Assembly: GCA_027494055.1 (NCBI GenBank)
Contig: JAOSJO010000012.1
Span: 434,001 to 498,000, forward strand
Reading direction: 5' to 3'
From: Anaerolineae bacterium
Lineage (GTDB): Bacteria; Chloroflexota; Anaerolineae; Aggregatilineales; JAFGMM01
Length of the DNA stretch: 64,000 nt
Positions 28,730 to 37,606 of the stretch are shown here, piece by piece. The notes beneath the pieces are model-generated. The model saw only the letters and a list, made by a program, of their open reading frames with translations. It did no database searches and was not told where the DNA came from. The first letter of the stretch is position 1. Each line of letters opens with the position of its first letter. The translations under genes and the position numbers were made by a program.

Positions 28730-29830
28730 ATGACGACACACTTCAACGGCCTGGGCGTTCACCTGGGCAACCTCGCGCGGCTTTCGCACGCTCAGACGCG
28801 CTCCATCAGCGCTGAGAACCTCACCGGCGAGAAGGGCAAGGGCGGCATGGCGACCGAAGGCACAGGCGCCATCCCGGCGCGCGAACTCGGCCAGGGGTGG
28901 AAGGTTTCGCCCAGCATCGACGTGGCCGGCCACAGCACCGTCACCCTCGCCGACATCGCCGGGCCGGGCGCGATCCAGCACATCTGGCTCACGGTGCATC
29001 CCGCATTCTGGCGGCGGCTGGTGCTGCGCGCCTACTGGGACAACGAGGCGACCCCGTCGATTGAGACGCCGCTCGGCGACTTCTTCTGCAATGGCTGGGG
29101 GGCGCACTGCCTCATCCAGTCATTGCCTGTCGCCGTCAACCCCGCCAGCGGCTTCAACAGCTACTGGGAGATGCCCTTCCGCAAGCACGCGCGCATCACG
29201 CTGGAGAACATCGGCCCAGACGAGGTGCGCGGCTTCTACTACCAGATCACCTACGCGCTCACCGACGTGCCAGACGACCTCGCCTACTTCCACGCGCAGT
29301 GGCGTCGCAGCAACCCGCTGCCCTACATGCAGGACCACACCCTCCTCGACGGCGTGCAGGGCCACGGCCACTACGTCGGCACGTACCTCGCGTGGGGTGT
29401 GCACAACAACGGCTGGTGGGGCGAGGGCGAGATCAAGTTCTACATGGACGGCGACACCGACTGGCCGACGATCTGTGGAACCGGCACCGAGGACTATTTC
29501 GGCGGGGCGTGGAACTTCGACGGGAACCAGGGGCGGTACGTTGTGTTCACCGCGCCGTATTCCGGGCTGCCGCAGGTCATCAAGCCAGACGGCCTGTACC
29601 AGAGCCAGCAGCGCTTCGGGATGTACCGTTGGCACGTCCCGGACCCGATCCGGTTCGAGCAGGACCTGCGCGTGACGATCCAGGCGTTGGGGTGGCGCAC
29701 GATGCTCGACGGCTCGCCGCGCTACCTGCCGTTGCAGGATGACATCGCCTCGACCGCGTTCTGGTACCAGACCGAGCCGCACGCGCCGTTCCCCACGCTG
29801 CCCGGCCTCAGCGCCCTGGAAGTGATCTAG
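28730..29830 (+). CDS. DUF2961 (GH172-like) protein
   Basis: 366 residues, intact. GGAGG at 28721-28725 sets the start at ATG 28730. No signal peptide, so it is probably cytoplasmic. The whole protein matches DUF2961, now partly classed as glycoside hydrolase family 172 (fructofuranosidase and arabinofuranosidase-type enzymes). Visible features: NLTGEKGKGGMATEG near residue 37, IQHIWLTV, FNSYWEMPF, HYVGTYLAWG, and the conserved acidic motif GTGTEDYFGGAWNF. The two glutamates in GEGEIKFYMDGD and GTGTEDYF are the probable catalytic residues by analogy. No sugar transporter or other hydrolase is adjacent, so the substrate remains open. Confidence 0.85.
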   Translation: MTTHFNGLGVHLGNLARLSHAQTRSISAENLTGEKGKGGMATEGTGAIPARELGQGWKVSPSIDVAGHSTVTLADIAGPGAIQHIWLTVHPAFWRRLVLRAYWDNEATPSIETPLGDFFCNGWGAHCLIQSLPVAVNPASGFNSYWEMPFRKHARITLENIGPDEVRGFYYQITYALTDVPDDLAYFHAQWRRSNPLPYMQDHTLLDGVQGHGHYVGTYLAWGVHNNGWWGEGEIKFYMDGDTDWPTICGTGTEDYFGGAWNFDGNQGRYVVFTAPYSGLPQVIKPDGLYQSQQRFGMYRWHVPDPIRFEQDLRVTIQALGWRTMLDGSPRYLPLQDDIASTAFWYQTEPHAPFPTLPGLSALEVI

Positions 29831-29872
29831 CGCCGGCACAGGACCGGCAATCGCATGGGTGTGTTCAGAATT

Positions 29873-29907
29873 GGGGCGAGGGGGGCGACCAGCCGGGGCG
29901 CCCCTAC
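29873..29907. repeat. Degenerate GGGGCG...CCCCTAC palindrome
   Basis: An imperfect member of the dispersed palindrome group, with an intact right half GGGGCGCCCCTAC and a damaged left half. It lies between the convergent DUF2961 and rhomboid genes. Confidence 0.4.
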
Positions 29908-29948
29908 GCCCAGATGTGGTGATACCGGGGGGAGGTTGGCGCCCCGCG

Positions 29949-30773
29949 CTACCCCAGGCTGGAGACGACGAACAACAGAATAAGCACCCACCCCACCGCG
30001 TAGACCAGCGCAGTCAGCCACGCGCGCTGGAGCGGGTTGTCGTCCACGACTTCGACGGGGCCGCCGATGTACTGCTGGTTGATGCGCAGCCGGGGGCCGA
30101 TGAACCACGCCAGCACCAGACCGCCGAACAGGCCGCCAATGTGGCCCCAGTTGTCGATCAGCGAGTTGGCGGCGAAGCCGAGCACCAGGTTGATGGCGGC
30201 CACGAAGACGATGTTGGCAAACCGGCTCCGCCCATACACCCCGAACAGATCGCGGTGGAAGTAGAAGAAGACGCCCTCCGCGCCCAGCAGGGCAAAGATC
30301 GCACCGGATGCGCCCAACGATGGCGCGGGCGTGAAGACCAGGCTGGCAATCGAGCCGGTCAGCCCGCCCAGAAAGTAGATGATGGCGAACCGCGCCGTGC
30401 CGAACAGCAGCTCGACCGACGAGCCGATGATGAACAGGGCGTAGGCGTTGAAGAACAGGTGCAGGATGCTCCCATGAAGGAACATCGCGGTGAACAGGCG
30501 GTAATACTCGCCATTCCCGATGATGGCGTCATTGGCCTTCATGAAGCGGTCCGTGAACGGATCGACGATCACCGACCGGGGGCTGCTGCGCGGCGGAGGC
30601 CTGCTGCACAATAAAAAACAGGACAATCACGCCGAGGAGCACATACGTCAGAATTGGGCGCGTGGTAGGCACCTGAATGCGACGCCGCTGCGGGTCAGGC
30701 GACGAGGGCGGTGGCGGCGGCGCAGGGCCGCGTTCGAGGGGGTGCGGGCGTCTGGGGGTCCCGGTTCGCTCAT
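29949..30773 (-). CDS. Rhomboid family intramembrane protease (frameshifted)
   Basis: About 275 residues when repaired. ATG 30773 has AAGGAG four bases upstream and starts MSEPGPPDARTP. Shifts near 30735 and 30590 interrupt a Pro-rich N-terminus and the first membrane span (TRPILTYVLLGVIVLFFIVQ). The core is intact: RLFTAMFLHGSILHLFFNAY, the catalytic serine in PSLGASGAIFALLG, and the catalytic histidine in NWGHIGGLFGGLVLAW. Six to seven spans in total. Rhomboids cleave membrane proteins within the bilayer; the substrate here is unknown. Divergent from the FmdB-type gene with a shared promoter region. Confidence 0.88.
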
Positions 30774-30787
30774 GAGTCTCCTTGCGC

Positions 30788-30793
30788 TATAAT
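30788..30793. promoter_or_regulatory. Shared -10 region, rhomboid / FmdB-type gene
   Basis: Read forward it is TATAAT for the zinc-ribbon gene; read backward the overlapping TATTAT suits rhomboid, whose ATG lies 15 bases away. The -35 boxes are weak in both directions. Confidence 0.5.
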
Positions 30794-30847
30794 AGGCCCG
30801 GCGGCTATTCTACCGCAAATCAGGTGATTGTACGGAGGAGGTCTTCT

Positions 30848-31276
30848 GTGCCGGCCTATGACTTCCGCTGTCGGGACTGCCGGCGGCAATTCACCCTGAC
30901 CTACAAGACGTTCGCAGACTACGACGCCGCGACCCCAACCTGCCCTGCCTGCAAGAGCGCCAACGTGATCCGGGTGATCCGCCGCGTGCGCATGATGCGC
31001 TCCGAAGACTCCCGGCTGGACTCGCTCGAAAGCATGGCCGACCTGGACGCCTTAGACGACCTGGACAACGCCGACCCGCGCGCGCTGGGCAGCATGATGC
31101 GCAAGATGGGCGAAGAGGTCGGCGAGGATCTGGGGCCTGAGTTCGACGAGGTGGTTGGCCGACTGGAGGCGGGCGAGGACCCCGAAGCCATCGAGGACTC
31201 GATGGGCGATGCGCTCGACGGCATGGCCGCCGACGCCCCCGCCGGCCTCGACGACTCAGATTTTGCCGACCTGTAA
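30848..31276 (+). CDS. FmdB-type zinc-ribbon regulatory protein
   Basis: 142 residues, intact. GTG 30848 is chosen because GGAGGAGG ends six bases before it; the protein starts PAYDFRCRDCRRQF. The N-terminal 45 residues are the FmdB zinc ribbon with CRDC and CPACKS. The rest is a strongly acidic tail (LDALDDLDNADPRALG, EVGEDLGPEFDEVV) with no recognised domain. The family is named after a regulator of amidase and formamidase genes, but most members are uncharacterised. Confidence 0.82.
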   Translation: MPAYDFRCRDCRRQFTLTYKTFADYDAATPTCPACKSANVIRVIRRVRMMRSEDSRLDSLESMADLDALDDLDNADPRALGSMMRKMGEEVGEDLGPEFDEVVGRLEAGEDPEAIEDSMGDALDGMAADAPAGLDDSDFADL

Positions 31277-31334
31277 CGCGACGCCCGGCGTCTTATCCGT
31301 GTCCTGACCGCGCCACAAGATAGACCAGAACAAC

Positions 31335-33082
31335 ATGCCCTCATTCACGCGCCTCAAGGTCCACATCCTGACCGTCATCGGGCTATCCATCCTTGCTTGC
31401 GGGCTGTGGGTCAACCTGTCGCCGATCCTGGTGAGCGGGCAGGAGGAGACGCCGGCCGAGCGCCCTACCGTGTCGATCATCGGGCGCGTGACCGACACAC
31501 AGGGCGTCCCGGTCCACACGGCGGAGATACTGGTCTACATCGACAACGAGGACGAACCCGCCATCCGCATCGTCAGCCACGAGGACGGCGCATTCGTCAC
31601 GGAGTTGCCCCGGACTCCCGTCGTGGCGCTGCGGCTCCAGGTCAGCCGTCCGCACTTCGAGTCGTACACGCAAGACTTCGACGCCGACCTGCTGGCGCGG
31701 CTCCACGACGGGGTCAATGTCCGCCTGCCTGACATCATGCTCAAGCGCGAGATCACGCTGGGGTTCTGGGTGGCGACGCTCGTGTTCGCCGGCATCCTGA
31801 TCGTGATGGCGGCGGAGAAGCTGCACAACACCACAGCCACCTTCCTGGGCGCAGCGGCCATTCTTGGTTTCAGCCACGTGGGCACGCTGGCCTTTGGCGA
31901 GCAGGCTTTCATCTTCACTTTCGAGGAGGCGATCAGCTACATCGACTTCGAGGTGATCCTGCTCGTGATGAGCATGATGGTCGTCGTGGGCATTCTGGAG
32001 AACACCGGCATCTTCCAGTGGATGGCGTTCATGGCCTACCGGCTCAGCCGAGGCCGGATCGGGCTTCTCGTTGTGATTCTGCTGGCGATCACCGCCATGG
32101 CCTCCGCGCTGTTGGACAACGTGACCACGATGCTGCTCATTGCGCCGATCTCGCTCCAGATTGCGCTGGCGCTCGGCATCAACCCGCTGTCGCTGCTCCT
32201 GCCTGAAGTTTTCGCGGCAAATGTCGGCGGGCTGAGCACCCTCATCGGCACGCCGACCAACATCCTGATTGGCTCCTTCGCCAGCATGAGCTTCAACGAC
32301 TTCCTCGTTAACCTCACGCCGGGCGTGATCCTGGCGCTGGTGGCGCTCAATCTCTATGTACAGCGCTACTATCGCACCGAGTATTCCCAGGTCGATCAGG
32401 GCATCTCCCCGCCCTCTATGCCCGGCTGGAAGAGAACGCCAAGATCAAGGACCCGACCAAGCTGCGCAAGGGGCTGATCGTCTTCGCCGCCATGCTGCTG
32501 TTCTTCCTGTTCGGCGACACCATCGGGCTGGTTCCGGTCGTCACAGCGATGATCGGCGCGGCGGTCTTCCTGGTGTGGGTCGAGACCGATGTCGAGGAAA
32601 TGCTCCACACCGTAGACTGGACCACGCTGGTGTTCTTCATGGCGCTGTTCATCGCCGTTGGCGCGATCCGAGAGGTAGGCCTCATCAGCATCCTCGCCGA
32701 TGCGCTCGCCGGCGTTATCGGCGACAATTTGCTGCTCGGCCTGTTGATCCTTACCTGGGCGCCCGCGTTCATCTCTCTGTTCATCGACGACATTCCGGTC
32801 ACCGCCGCCATGCTGCCGGTGGTGGGCTACCTCTCCGCTGCGCTCGACCCATCGGGCACGCACGTGCTGTTCTATGGCTTTGCCATCGGCGCAGCGATGG
32901 GCGGCAATGGCTCGCTGATCGGTGCAGCCCCCAACCTCGTCGCCGCCGGCATTGCCGATCGGGCGGGCTTCTCGATGACGTACCGGGGGTTCATGCGCGC
33001 CGGTCTGCCGTCCATGTTGCTGACCATCACGGTCGGCCTGTTGTGGCTGATTTTCGCGTTCTTCATCGCTGGCCCGCTTTGA
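31335..33082 (+). CDS. ArsB/NhaD-type anion or sodium transporter (frameshifted)
   Basis: About 582 residues. A first membrane segment (ILTVIGLSILACGLWV) is followed by an extracytoplasmic beta domain of about 90 residues (VSIIGRVTDTQGVPVHTAEI) like a carboxypeptidase regulatory fold. The ion-transporter superfamily core of about eleven spans follows, with the hallmark SALLDNVTTMLLIAPI and VGGLSTLIGTPTNILIGS. A shift near 32407 breaks the middle loop; the second half has FIDDIPVTAAMLPVVGYL and GGNGSLIGAAPNLVAAG. The layout recalls the human P protein (OCA2). Substrate (arsenite, sodium or other) cannot be told; no ars genes are near. A strong terminator follows. Confidence 0.85.
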
Positions 33083-33088
33083 CGCAGA

Positions 33089-33121
33089 CCCCCGCCGCCG
33101 GTGCGCGGCGGGGGCCGTTTT
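33089..33121 (+). terminator. Terminator after the ArsB-like gene
   Basis: CCCCCGCCGC and GCGGCGGGGG form a perfect ten-base stem with a six-base loop, followed by CCGTTTT. It starts six bases after the stop. Confidence 0.8.
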
Positions 33122-33200
33122 GTGATGCGGGCGTGGCGGGGTAACATTGCGGCGTAGGCGCGGTTCCGCGCCATACGCCGAGTATCAGGAGCACGACATC

Positions 33201-33662
33201 ATGCAGGTCAGACGGTGGCACATCTTTGTTGCGCTGGCGGGAGTCCTCTGCGTTGCCGCCGCGTGCAGCGGCAGCCCAACCGCGACGCCCGCGCCGGCCG
33301 GCCTCACGACGATCACCCTCCGGGAGGACAGCTCACTGGGCGGCCTGTCCACCAACATGAAGACCACGACCATCGACGCACAGACCGGCGCGTTCGTCAT
33401 CCAAGCGACCAACGCCGACCCGGTGGAGGGCGCAATCAGCGCCGAGGACCTGGCGACGCTGGCGGCACTGATCGAAGAGACCGAATTCTTCAGCTTCGAC
33501 GCAGACTACATCCCCTCCGATGGGACGTGCTGTGACCTCGTTGCCTATATCATTGCCATCACCCGCGACGGAGAGACGTATTCCGTCCGCGCAAGCAACG
33601 AAAACATGCCGGACGGCTTCCGGACGCTGCTGGGGCGCATTCAGGCGCTGACGGTGGGTTGA
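33201..33662 (+). CDS. Small lipoprotein, hypothetical
   Basis: 153 residues from ATG 33201, with AGGA about ten bases upstream. The longer open frame from 33147 adds residues that overlap the terminator region and have no support. The signal peptide ends in a lipobox, VLCVAAAC, with Cys as the lipid-anchored residue, followed by a Pro/Ala/Thr-rich spacer. The mature domain is about 120 residues (TTITLREDSSLGGLSTNM, later DGTCCDLVAYIIAITRDGE) and resembles small beta-rich lipoprotein domains of unknown function common in environmental genomes. No homologue of known function is recognised. Confidence 0.7.
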   Translation: MQVRRWHIFVALAGVLCVAAACSGSPTATPAPAGLTTITLREDSSLGGLSTNMKTTTIDAQTGAFVIQATNADPVEGAISAEDLATLAALIEETEFFSFDADYIPSDGTCCDLVAYIIAITRDGETYSVRASNENMPDGFRTLLGRIQALTVG

Positions 33663-33714
33663 GGCGCTCCGCCCTGGCGCCTCCGGGTAGACCGTTTGAG
33701 AGGAGATTGACGCG

Positions 33715-34185
33715 ATGCCAATCGACGCAGGTGAACTGATCTACGAGAACGACGGCCTGTTGCTCCTCGACGGCGCGAGGACGATTGCCGAGGCGGCGGA
33801 GGCGCTGGCCGCACAGGGCGGGGCGGACTGGTGGACGCTGGTCGTCCGCCACGAGGTCGGCTATAGCAAGGGCACGTTTGGGGACCTGCGCCGCGCGCTG
33901 GAGGCCGACCCCACCGCCCTCCACAGGCCGCTGGCCGAGATCAATAGCCTGACCCCGGTCGAGGCGGTGCAGCAGGACAGCATGAGCACCGACGCGGCGT
34001 GGGATCGGGCTTACGAGACGGACGCCGAGGCGCTGGTGGTGCTTCGCGGCGATGCGTTCCTCGGCCTCCTGGCAGAGACGACGCGCGCCGCTGCGGACGC
34101 CTTCGCGACGGTCTCCCTGATCCGCCTGGTGGAGCAGGCCGGCGGGTCTGCGAAGAAGCCGCCGGCGGACGACCGCGACGGCTAA
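33715..34185 (+). CDS. Hypothetical protein with CBS-like features
   Basis: 156 residues, intact. GAGAGGAGATTG lies just before ATG 33715. No signal peptide. Hydrophobic pattern and the stretch EALVVLRGDAFLGLL, together with an N-terminal LLLLDGARTIAEAAEAL, resemble the halves of a CBS domain pair, which bind adenosyl nucleotides. The match is by eye and weak. The gene overlaps the end of the opposite-strand HAD gene by four bases. Confidence 0.5.
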   Translation: MPIDAGELIYENDGLLLLDGARTIAEAAEALAAQGGADWWTLVVRHEVGYSKGTFGDLRRALEADPTALHRPLAEINSLTPVEAVQQDSMSTDAAWDRAYETDAEALVVLRGDAFLGLLAETTRAAADAFATVSLIRLVEQAGGSAKKPPADDRDG

Positions 34186-34658
34186 CGCCGTAAGGTGGCG
34201 ACGAGCCGCCGGGGCGTGAGCAGCAGCGCGAGCGCGTCATGGATGTGGCGCACCACCACGTCCGCCGACTGGAGCGCCTCCACAGCCAGGCCCTCGTCGC
34301 CTAACACGGCAATCGCGAGCGCCGCCGCGCCGAACATGGGCGCGTCGTTGGCGCCGTTGCCGACTGCGACGACATGCTCCGCGCCCAACGCGCGCACGAT
34401 CTCGGCTTTCTCCGCCGCGCCGCGCGTGATGATGCGCGCGCTCAGGCCAAGCTGCGCGTCGATGGCCCCCTGCCTGCCGTGGGTGTCGGCGGTGAGCAGG
34501 TGCACCGCCACACGCTCCCGGAGCGCCGCCAGCAGCGTATTGACGCCCTCGATAAGCCGGCCGTCGGTCGCGAGAGTGCCGTTCACGTCAAAGGCGGCGT
34601 GATGCAGCGTCAACACACCGCGCCCTGGAATCTCCACCTCAATCACCGGACCTCCCAT
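34182..34658 (-). CDS. HAD-family phosphatase, small soluble P-type-like
   Basis: 158 residues. Motif I is AAFDVNGTLATDG, with the catalytic Asp; motif II LLTADTHG; motif III/IV VVAVGNGANDAPMF. This short form without a cap, with VNGT and GNGAND, resembles soluble P-type-ATPase-like phosphatases (MJ0968-like). Substrate unknown. Its start overlaps the end of the next HAD gene upstream by 20 bases, so the two HAD genes are probably cotranscribed. Confidence 0.82.
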   Translation of the reverse strand: MGGPVIEVEIPGRGVLTLHHAAFDVNGTLATDGRLIEGVNTLLAALRERVAVHLLTADTHGRQGAIDAQLGLSARIITRGAAEKAEIVRALGAEHVVAVGNGANDAPMFGAAALAIAVLGDEGLAVEALQSADVVVRHIHDALALLLTPRRLVATLRR

Positions 34659-35415
34659 CCCCAGAAGCCGACAACTCCCGCACGTACCGCACCGCCGCCG
34701 AAAGGCCGGGCAGCACCGCGTGCGCCGCGCGCCGCGCTTTATCCAGAGGACGCCGGTCGCGGCGTTCAGGCCGTTCCACCAGCACGACGTGTGCGTCGAC
34801 GGCGCGCGCGCCCGTCACGCCGTCGGCGTTGTCGTCAAAGACGGCGCACGCTTGTGGAGAAACGCCCGCGCGCCGCGCCGCCAGGCCATAAGCCTCCGGC
34901 CCCTTGCTGAAGCTCTGCACTGTGTCCGAACCGACGATCAGGCCATCGAAATAGGGCAGCAGCCCCGCGCCCTCAAGCGCGCCCTGGCAGTGCGCCGTCG
35001 CCGCGTTCGATACGACGCCCAGCCTGAAGCCCATCCCGGCGAGCGCCGCCACCGCCGGCGCGGCGTCGGGATAGGCGGCGTCGATCTGCCGCAGGACGAG
35101 GTAGCGGCGCGCGCGGGCGAGCTGCTGTAACTCGCTCAGCGGCGGGTAGGGCGTGCCGGTGAGCCGGAAGTGCGCGCGGAGGACGCGCAGCTCGCCCTCC
35201 CAGAAGGCGTCGATGCCGTCCTCGCCATCCAGGTCCAGGTCCGCCCAATAGCTGTCCCAGTCGGCGCGGATGGCGCGATGGGCCGCCGCCCAGGCTGCCG
35301 GGTCGCCCCCGTAGCGCCCGGCCAGCAGCGCGCCCTGCACCGCCGGCAGACGTTCGTGGATGATGTACGGATCGACGAGCACGCCGTGCAGGTCGAAGAA
35401 GACTGCTTTGATCAC
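34639..35415 (-). CDS. HAD-superfamily hydrolase with cap domain
   Basis: 258 residues. Motif I AVFFDLHGVLVD (the second Asp of DxD is replaced by His: DLHG), motif II GVVSNAAT, motif III lysine in SFSKGPEAYGLAARRAG, motif IV AVFDDNADGV. An alpha-helical cap occupies residues 20-110. Replacement of the usual second Asp by His may alter phosphatase activity. First gene of a two-gene unit with the smaller HAD protein; 18 bases separate it from the upstream lipoprotein gene, so all three may form an operon. Confidence 0.8.
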   Translation of the reverse strand: MIKAVFFDLHGVLVDPYIIHERLPAVQGALLAGRYGGDPAAWAAAHRAIRADWDSYWADLDLDGEDGIDAFWEGELRVLRAHFRLTGTPYPPLSELQQLARARRYLVLRQIDAAYPDAAPAVAALAGMGFRLGVVSNAATAHCQGALEGAGLLPYFDGLIVGSDTVQSFSKGPEAYGLAARRAGVSPQACAVFDDNADGVTGARAVDAHVVLVERPERRDRRPLDKARRAAHAVLPGLSAAVRYVRELSASGDGRSGD

Positions 35416-35433
35416 CGCGTGCGCCGCCCCGCG

Positions 35434-36654
35434 TTATTCGAGTGTGGCCTGTGCGATGGCAAGGTAGCGCGTGGCGCCGCCGCCCAGTTCGAAGAACGTC
35501 ACCTGGAAGTCCGCGCTCTGGCCCACGGCAAGCTGCTGCTGCGCCGTGAACGCGGTGTCCGTGGCGACGACGCGCCCCTGGTCGTCGAAGAGCGTGATCG
35601 TGATCTTCACAAAGTGGGCGTCGAACGGGCCGGTGTTTGTCACCGTCCCGCTCACGCTGAGGTGTCCGCGCTCGTTGAAGTCGGCGTGGTCCGCGATGGC
35701 GAAGTTCGACGGGCCGTAGTACGTCTCCGCCGCGACGCCGGCGTGCCGGGCGGCGGCGTGCAGCTCGTAGCGCACGGCGGCGGGCGACCGGCCACCGACA
35801 AACTGTACGCTAAACGGCGCGTACTGGCCCGGCTGAAGCACGTCGGCGGCGGCAAAGTCGCTCAGCTCGGCAAGTTGGTTGTCGGCGGCGTCGAAGAGGC
35901 GCGCCGTGACGCGCACGAACTCCAATGGGGCGACGTCGTTGTTCACGACCTGGCCGTTGATGTGAAACCCGCCCTGGCTGTCGGTCCAGGTGTAGAGGCC
36001 GGCAAACGCCACGACGCCGGTCGCCTCCTGATCCAGCGCAACGGCGCGCTGCACGATCTGGCCGGCGCTGAGATCCGCCGCCGGGTCGAGCACAAAGGTA
36101 TCGACAACCGCGTCAAGCGTGTCGAGCAGCGCCGGGTCGTCTTCGGGGATGAGCACCTCCAGCACGGCAAAGAGCGGGCCTTCGCGCGCAAAGAAGGTGT
36201 TGAGTTGCTGCGTCCTGCCTTCGGCGCGCAGCAGCGCCGGGACCAGCCAGCTCCCATCCGCCTGGATGACGCGATCCTGAGGCACATAGCGAGTCTGGTC
36301 GGGGTGGTACGAGTTGGTGTAGGCGGTCACCGCCTGTTCGAAGGCGTCGGCGGTGAGCGGCGCGCCGGTGTTGAGCAGGTAGGCCGTCAGCGGCGGGCGG
36401 AAAGCGCCGGGCGGCGAGAACTCGACATAGACCGCGCCGGCGGTGGAAAGGTCGTTGACCGCCCAGTCAGGCGGCAGCCGGATCGAAAACGCGCCGGTGG
36501 GGTGCGCGTAGGTCTGGAAGTTTGCGTCGGGCGGCGCGGGGGTGGCGACGACCACAACGGTGCCGCTGCTGCATCCAACGAGCAGGCTGCCAAGCAGGAC
36601 AGCCGCCAGAAGCCCGCCTATCCGCAAGCCGTGTCTGTGGACCATGGCCGCCAT
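35434..36654 (-). CDS. Lipoprotein with PsbP-like and FxLYD-like domains
   Basis: 406 residues, intact. Signal peptide and lipobox LGSLLVGCSS, so it is anchored outside the membrane. Residues 45-190 (YAHPTGAFSIRLPPDWAVND onward) resemble PsbP/DcrB-type domains. Two beta domains of about 90 residues follow, each with an FxLYD-like pattern (VTARLFDAADNQL and ITITLFDDQGRV). No enzymatic motif. A second ATG nine bases downstream is an alternative start. Function unknown. Confidence 0.75.
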   Translation of the reverse strand: MAAMVHRHGLRIGGLLAAVLLGSLLVGCSSGTVVVVATPAPPDANFQTYAHPTGAFSIRLPPDWAVNDLSTAGAVYVEFSPPGAFRPPLTAYLLNTGAPLTADAFEQAVTAYTNSYHPDQTRYVPQDRVIQADGSWLVPALLRAEGRTQQLNTFFAREGPLFAVLEVLIPEDDPALLDTLDAVVDTFVLDPAADLSAGQIVQRAVALDQEATGVVAFAGLYTWTDSQGGFHINGQVVNNDVAPLEFVRVTARLFDAADNQLAELSDFAAADVLQPGQYAPFSVQFVGGRSPAAVRYELHAAARHAGVAAETYYGPSNFAIADHADFNERGHLSVSGTVTNTGPFDAHFVKITITLFDDQGRVVATDTAFTAQQQLAVGQSADFQVTFFELGGGATRYLAIAQATLE

Positions 36655-36976
36655 TGTACCCCAGCCGCGTCTTTAGAGAAAAGTTGCGCCATTCGGCGGC
36701 CCACTCTCCCACCCGCGACCGGCGGGCTGCATGGGGCCATGCTCCGGGCGACGGGCACGCTTTATGCACTCGCTGACTTAACGTGAATCCTTAGGTCACC
36801 GCGACTGAAAGCAAAGTGATTTTCGAGATGATGGGATATAAACGCATTTCATACAAAAATTAGTACCCCAGAACCATTTACCCCCTCGGATCGCGCTCCT
36901 ATGCTACGAACATGGTAGAAGAGTGACCGAGATTTATTGAGGTTCTCTCAGATTCACAAGGGAGCAGACCCCCACG

Positions 36977-37318
36977 ATGTACGCGGCAAACGAATTGATG
37001 TTCCCACCGTACGCGGTCCCGGTGCTGCGCGACACGCGCGGCCCGGAATGGCGCGCCTTGATCGAGCGTGTGGCGTCCCTCCCTGAAGACCACGAGGAGA
37101 CCCTGGCCTTTGTCCTGATGATGATCCGCCTCAACGGCTGTATGCCGTGCGAGACGGACAGCTACCGCGCGATGCGGGGTTGCGCCGCCTGCGCGCTGCA
37201 GACGATGCGGCGCTACAAGGGCGCTGACCGCGACCTGCTGCGCGTCTACCAGCAGGCGCTCGACGATGTCAGGCAATATCTCGCGCGCAAGGAGCTTTCA
37301 ATAGGCCGCGTCGCCTGA
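36977..37318 (+). CDS. Small protein with two CxxC motifs, unknown function
   Basis: 113 residues, intact. No signal peptide. Helical N-terminal half (PEWRALIERVASLPEDHEET), then the Cys pairs GCMPCETDSYRAMRG and CAACALQTMRR, and a helical end (LLRVYQQALDDVRQYLARK). The pairs could bind zinc or an iron-sulfur cluster; this is inference. It lies upstream of the Wood-Ljungdahl genes on the same strand but is separated from them by a 290-base regulatory-looking gap, so membership in the operon is uncertain. GGGAG lies 12 bases before the ATG. I do not recognise a characterised family. Confidence 0.65.
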   Translation: MYAANELMFPPYAVPVLRDTRGPEWRALIERVASLPEDHEETLAFVLMMIRLNGCMPCETDSYRAMRGCAACALQTMRRYKGADRDLLRVYQQALDDVRQYLARKELSIGRVA

Positions 37319-37410
37319 TTTCTCGCCCTCACATGGCGTGACCCTTCCCCGCGCAGCCGGCTTTCTCCGGCCACGCCGTACTCCCCTCGCTTCGAAAAGC
37401 AACACAAACT

Positions 37411-37474
37411 CACAATTGCAAGGATTTGCAATTGTGGACAGTTGTCATCAAATTATCATACATATGCAACTGTC
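37411..37474. promoter_or_regulatory. Two inverted repeats upstream of the CODH cluster
   Basis: In an A+T-rich patch of the 290-base gap, CACAATTGCAA-GGAT-TTGCAATTGTG (37411-37436) is a perfect palindrome with 11-base arms. Next to it, GACAGTTG (37437-37444) and CAACTGTC (37467-37474) form a second inverted repeat around a 22-base A+T-rich spacer. They look like regulator binding sites or a promoter region for the rightward cluster. No clear -35/-10 pair at standard spacing was found. Confidence 0.6.
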
Positions 37475-37606
37475 AGGCCCTCTTGATTATGTGTAGAGTA
37501 GCCTCTAGGGGGAGACGGCTCTGACTCATGCGCGCCACGCGCGAACCTCCCACCCTTTGCAGGTCTCATAATGTGCGACTGGACGCGAACCGAGGAGGAC
37601 ACGCTT

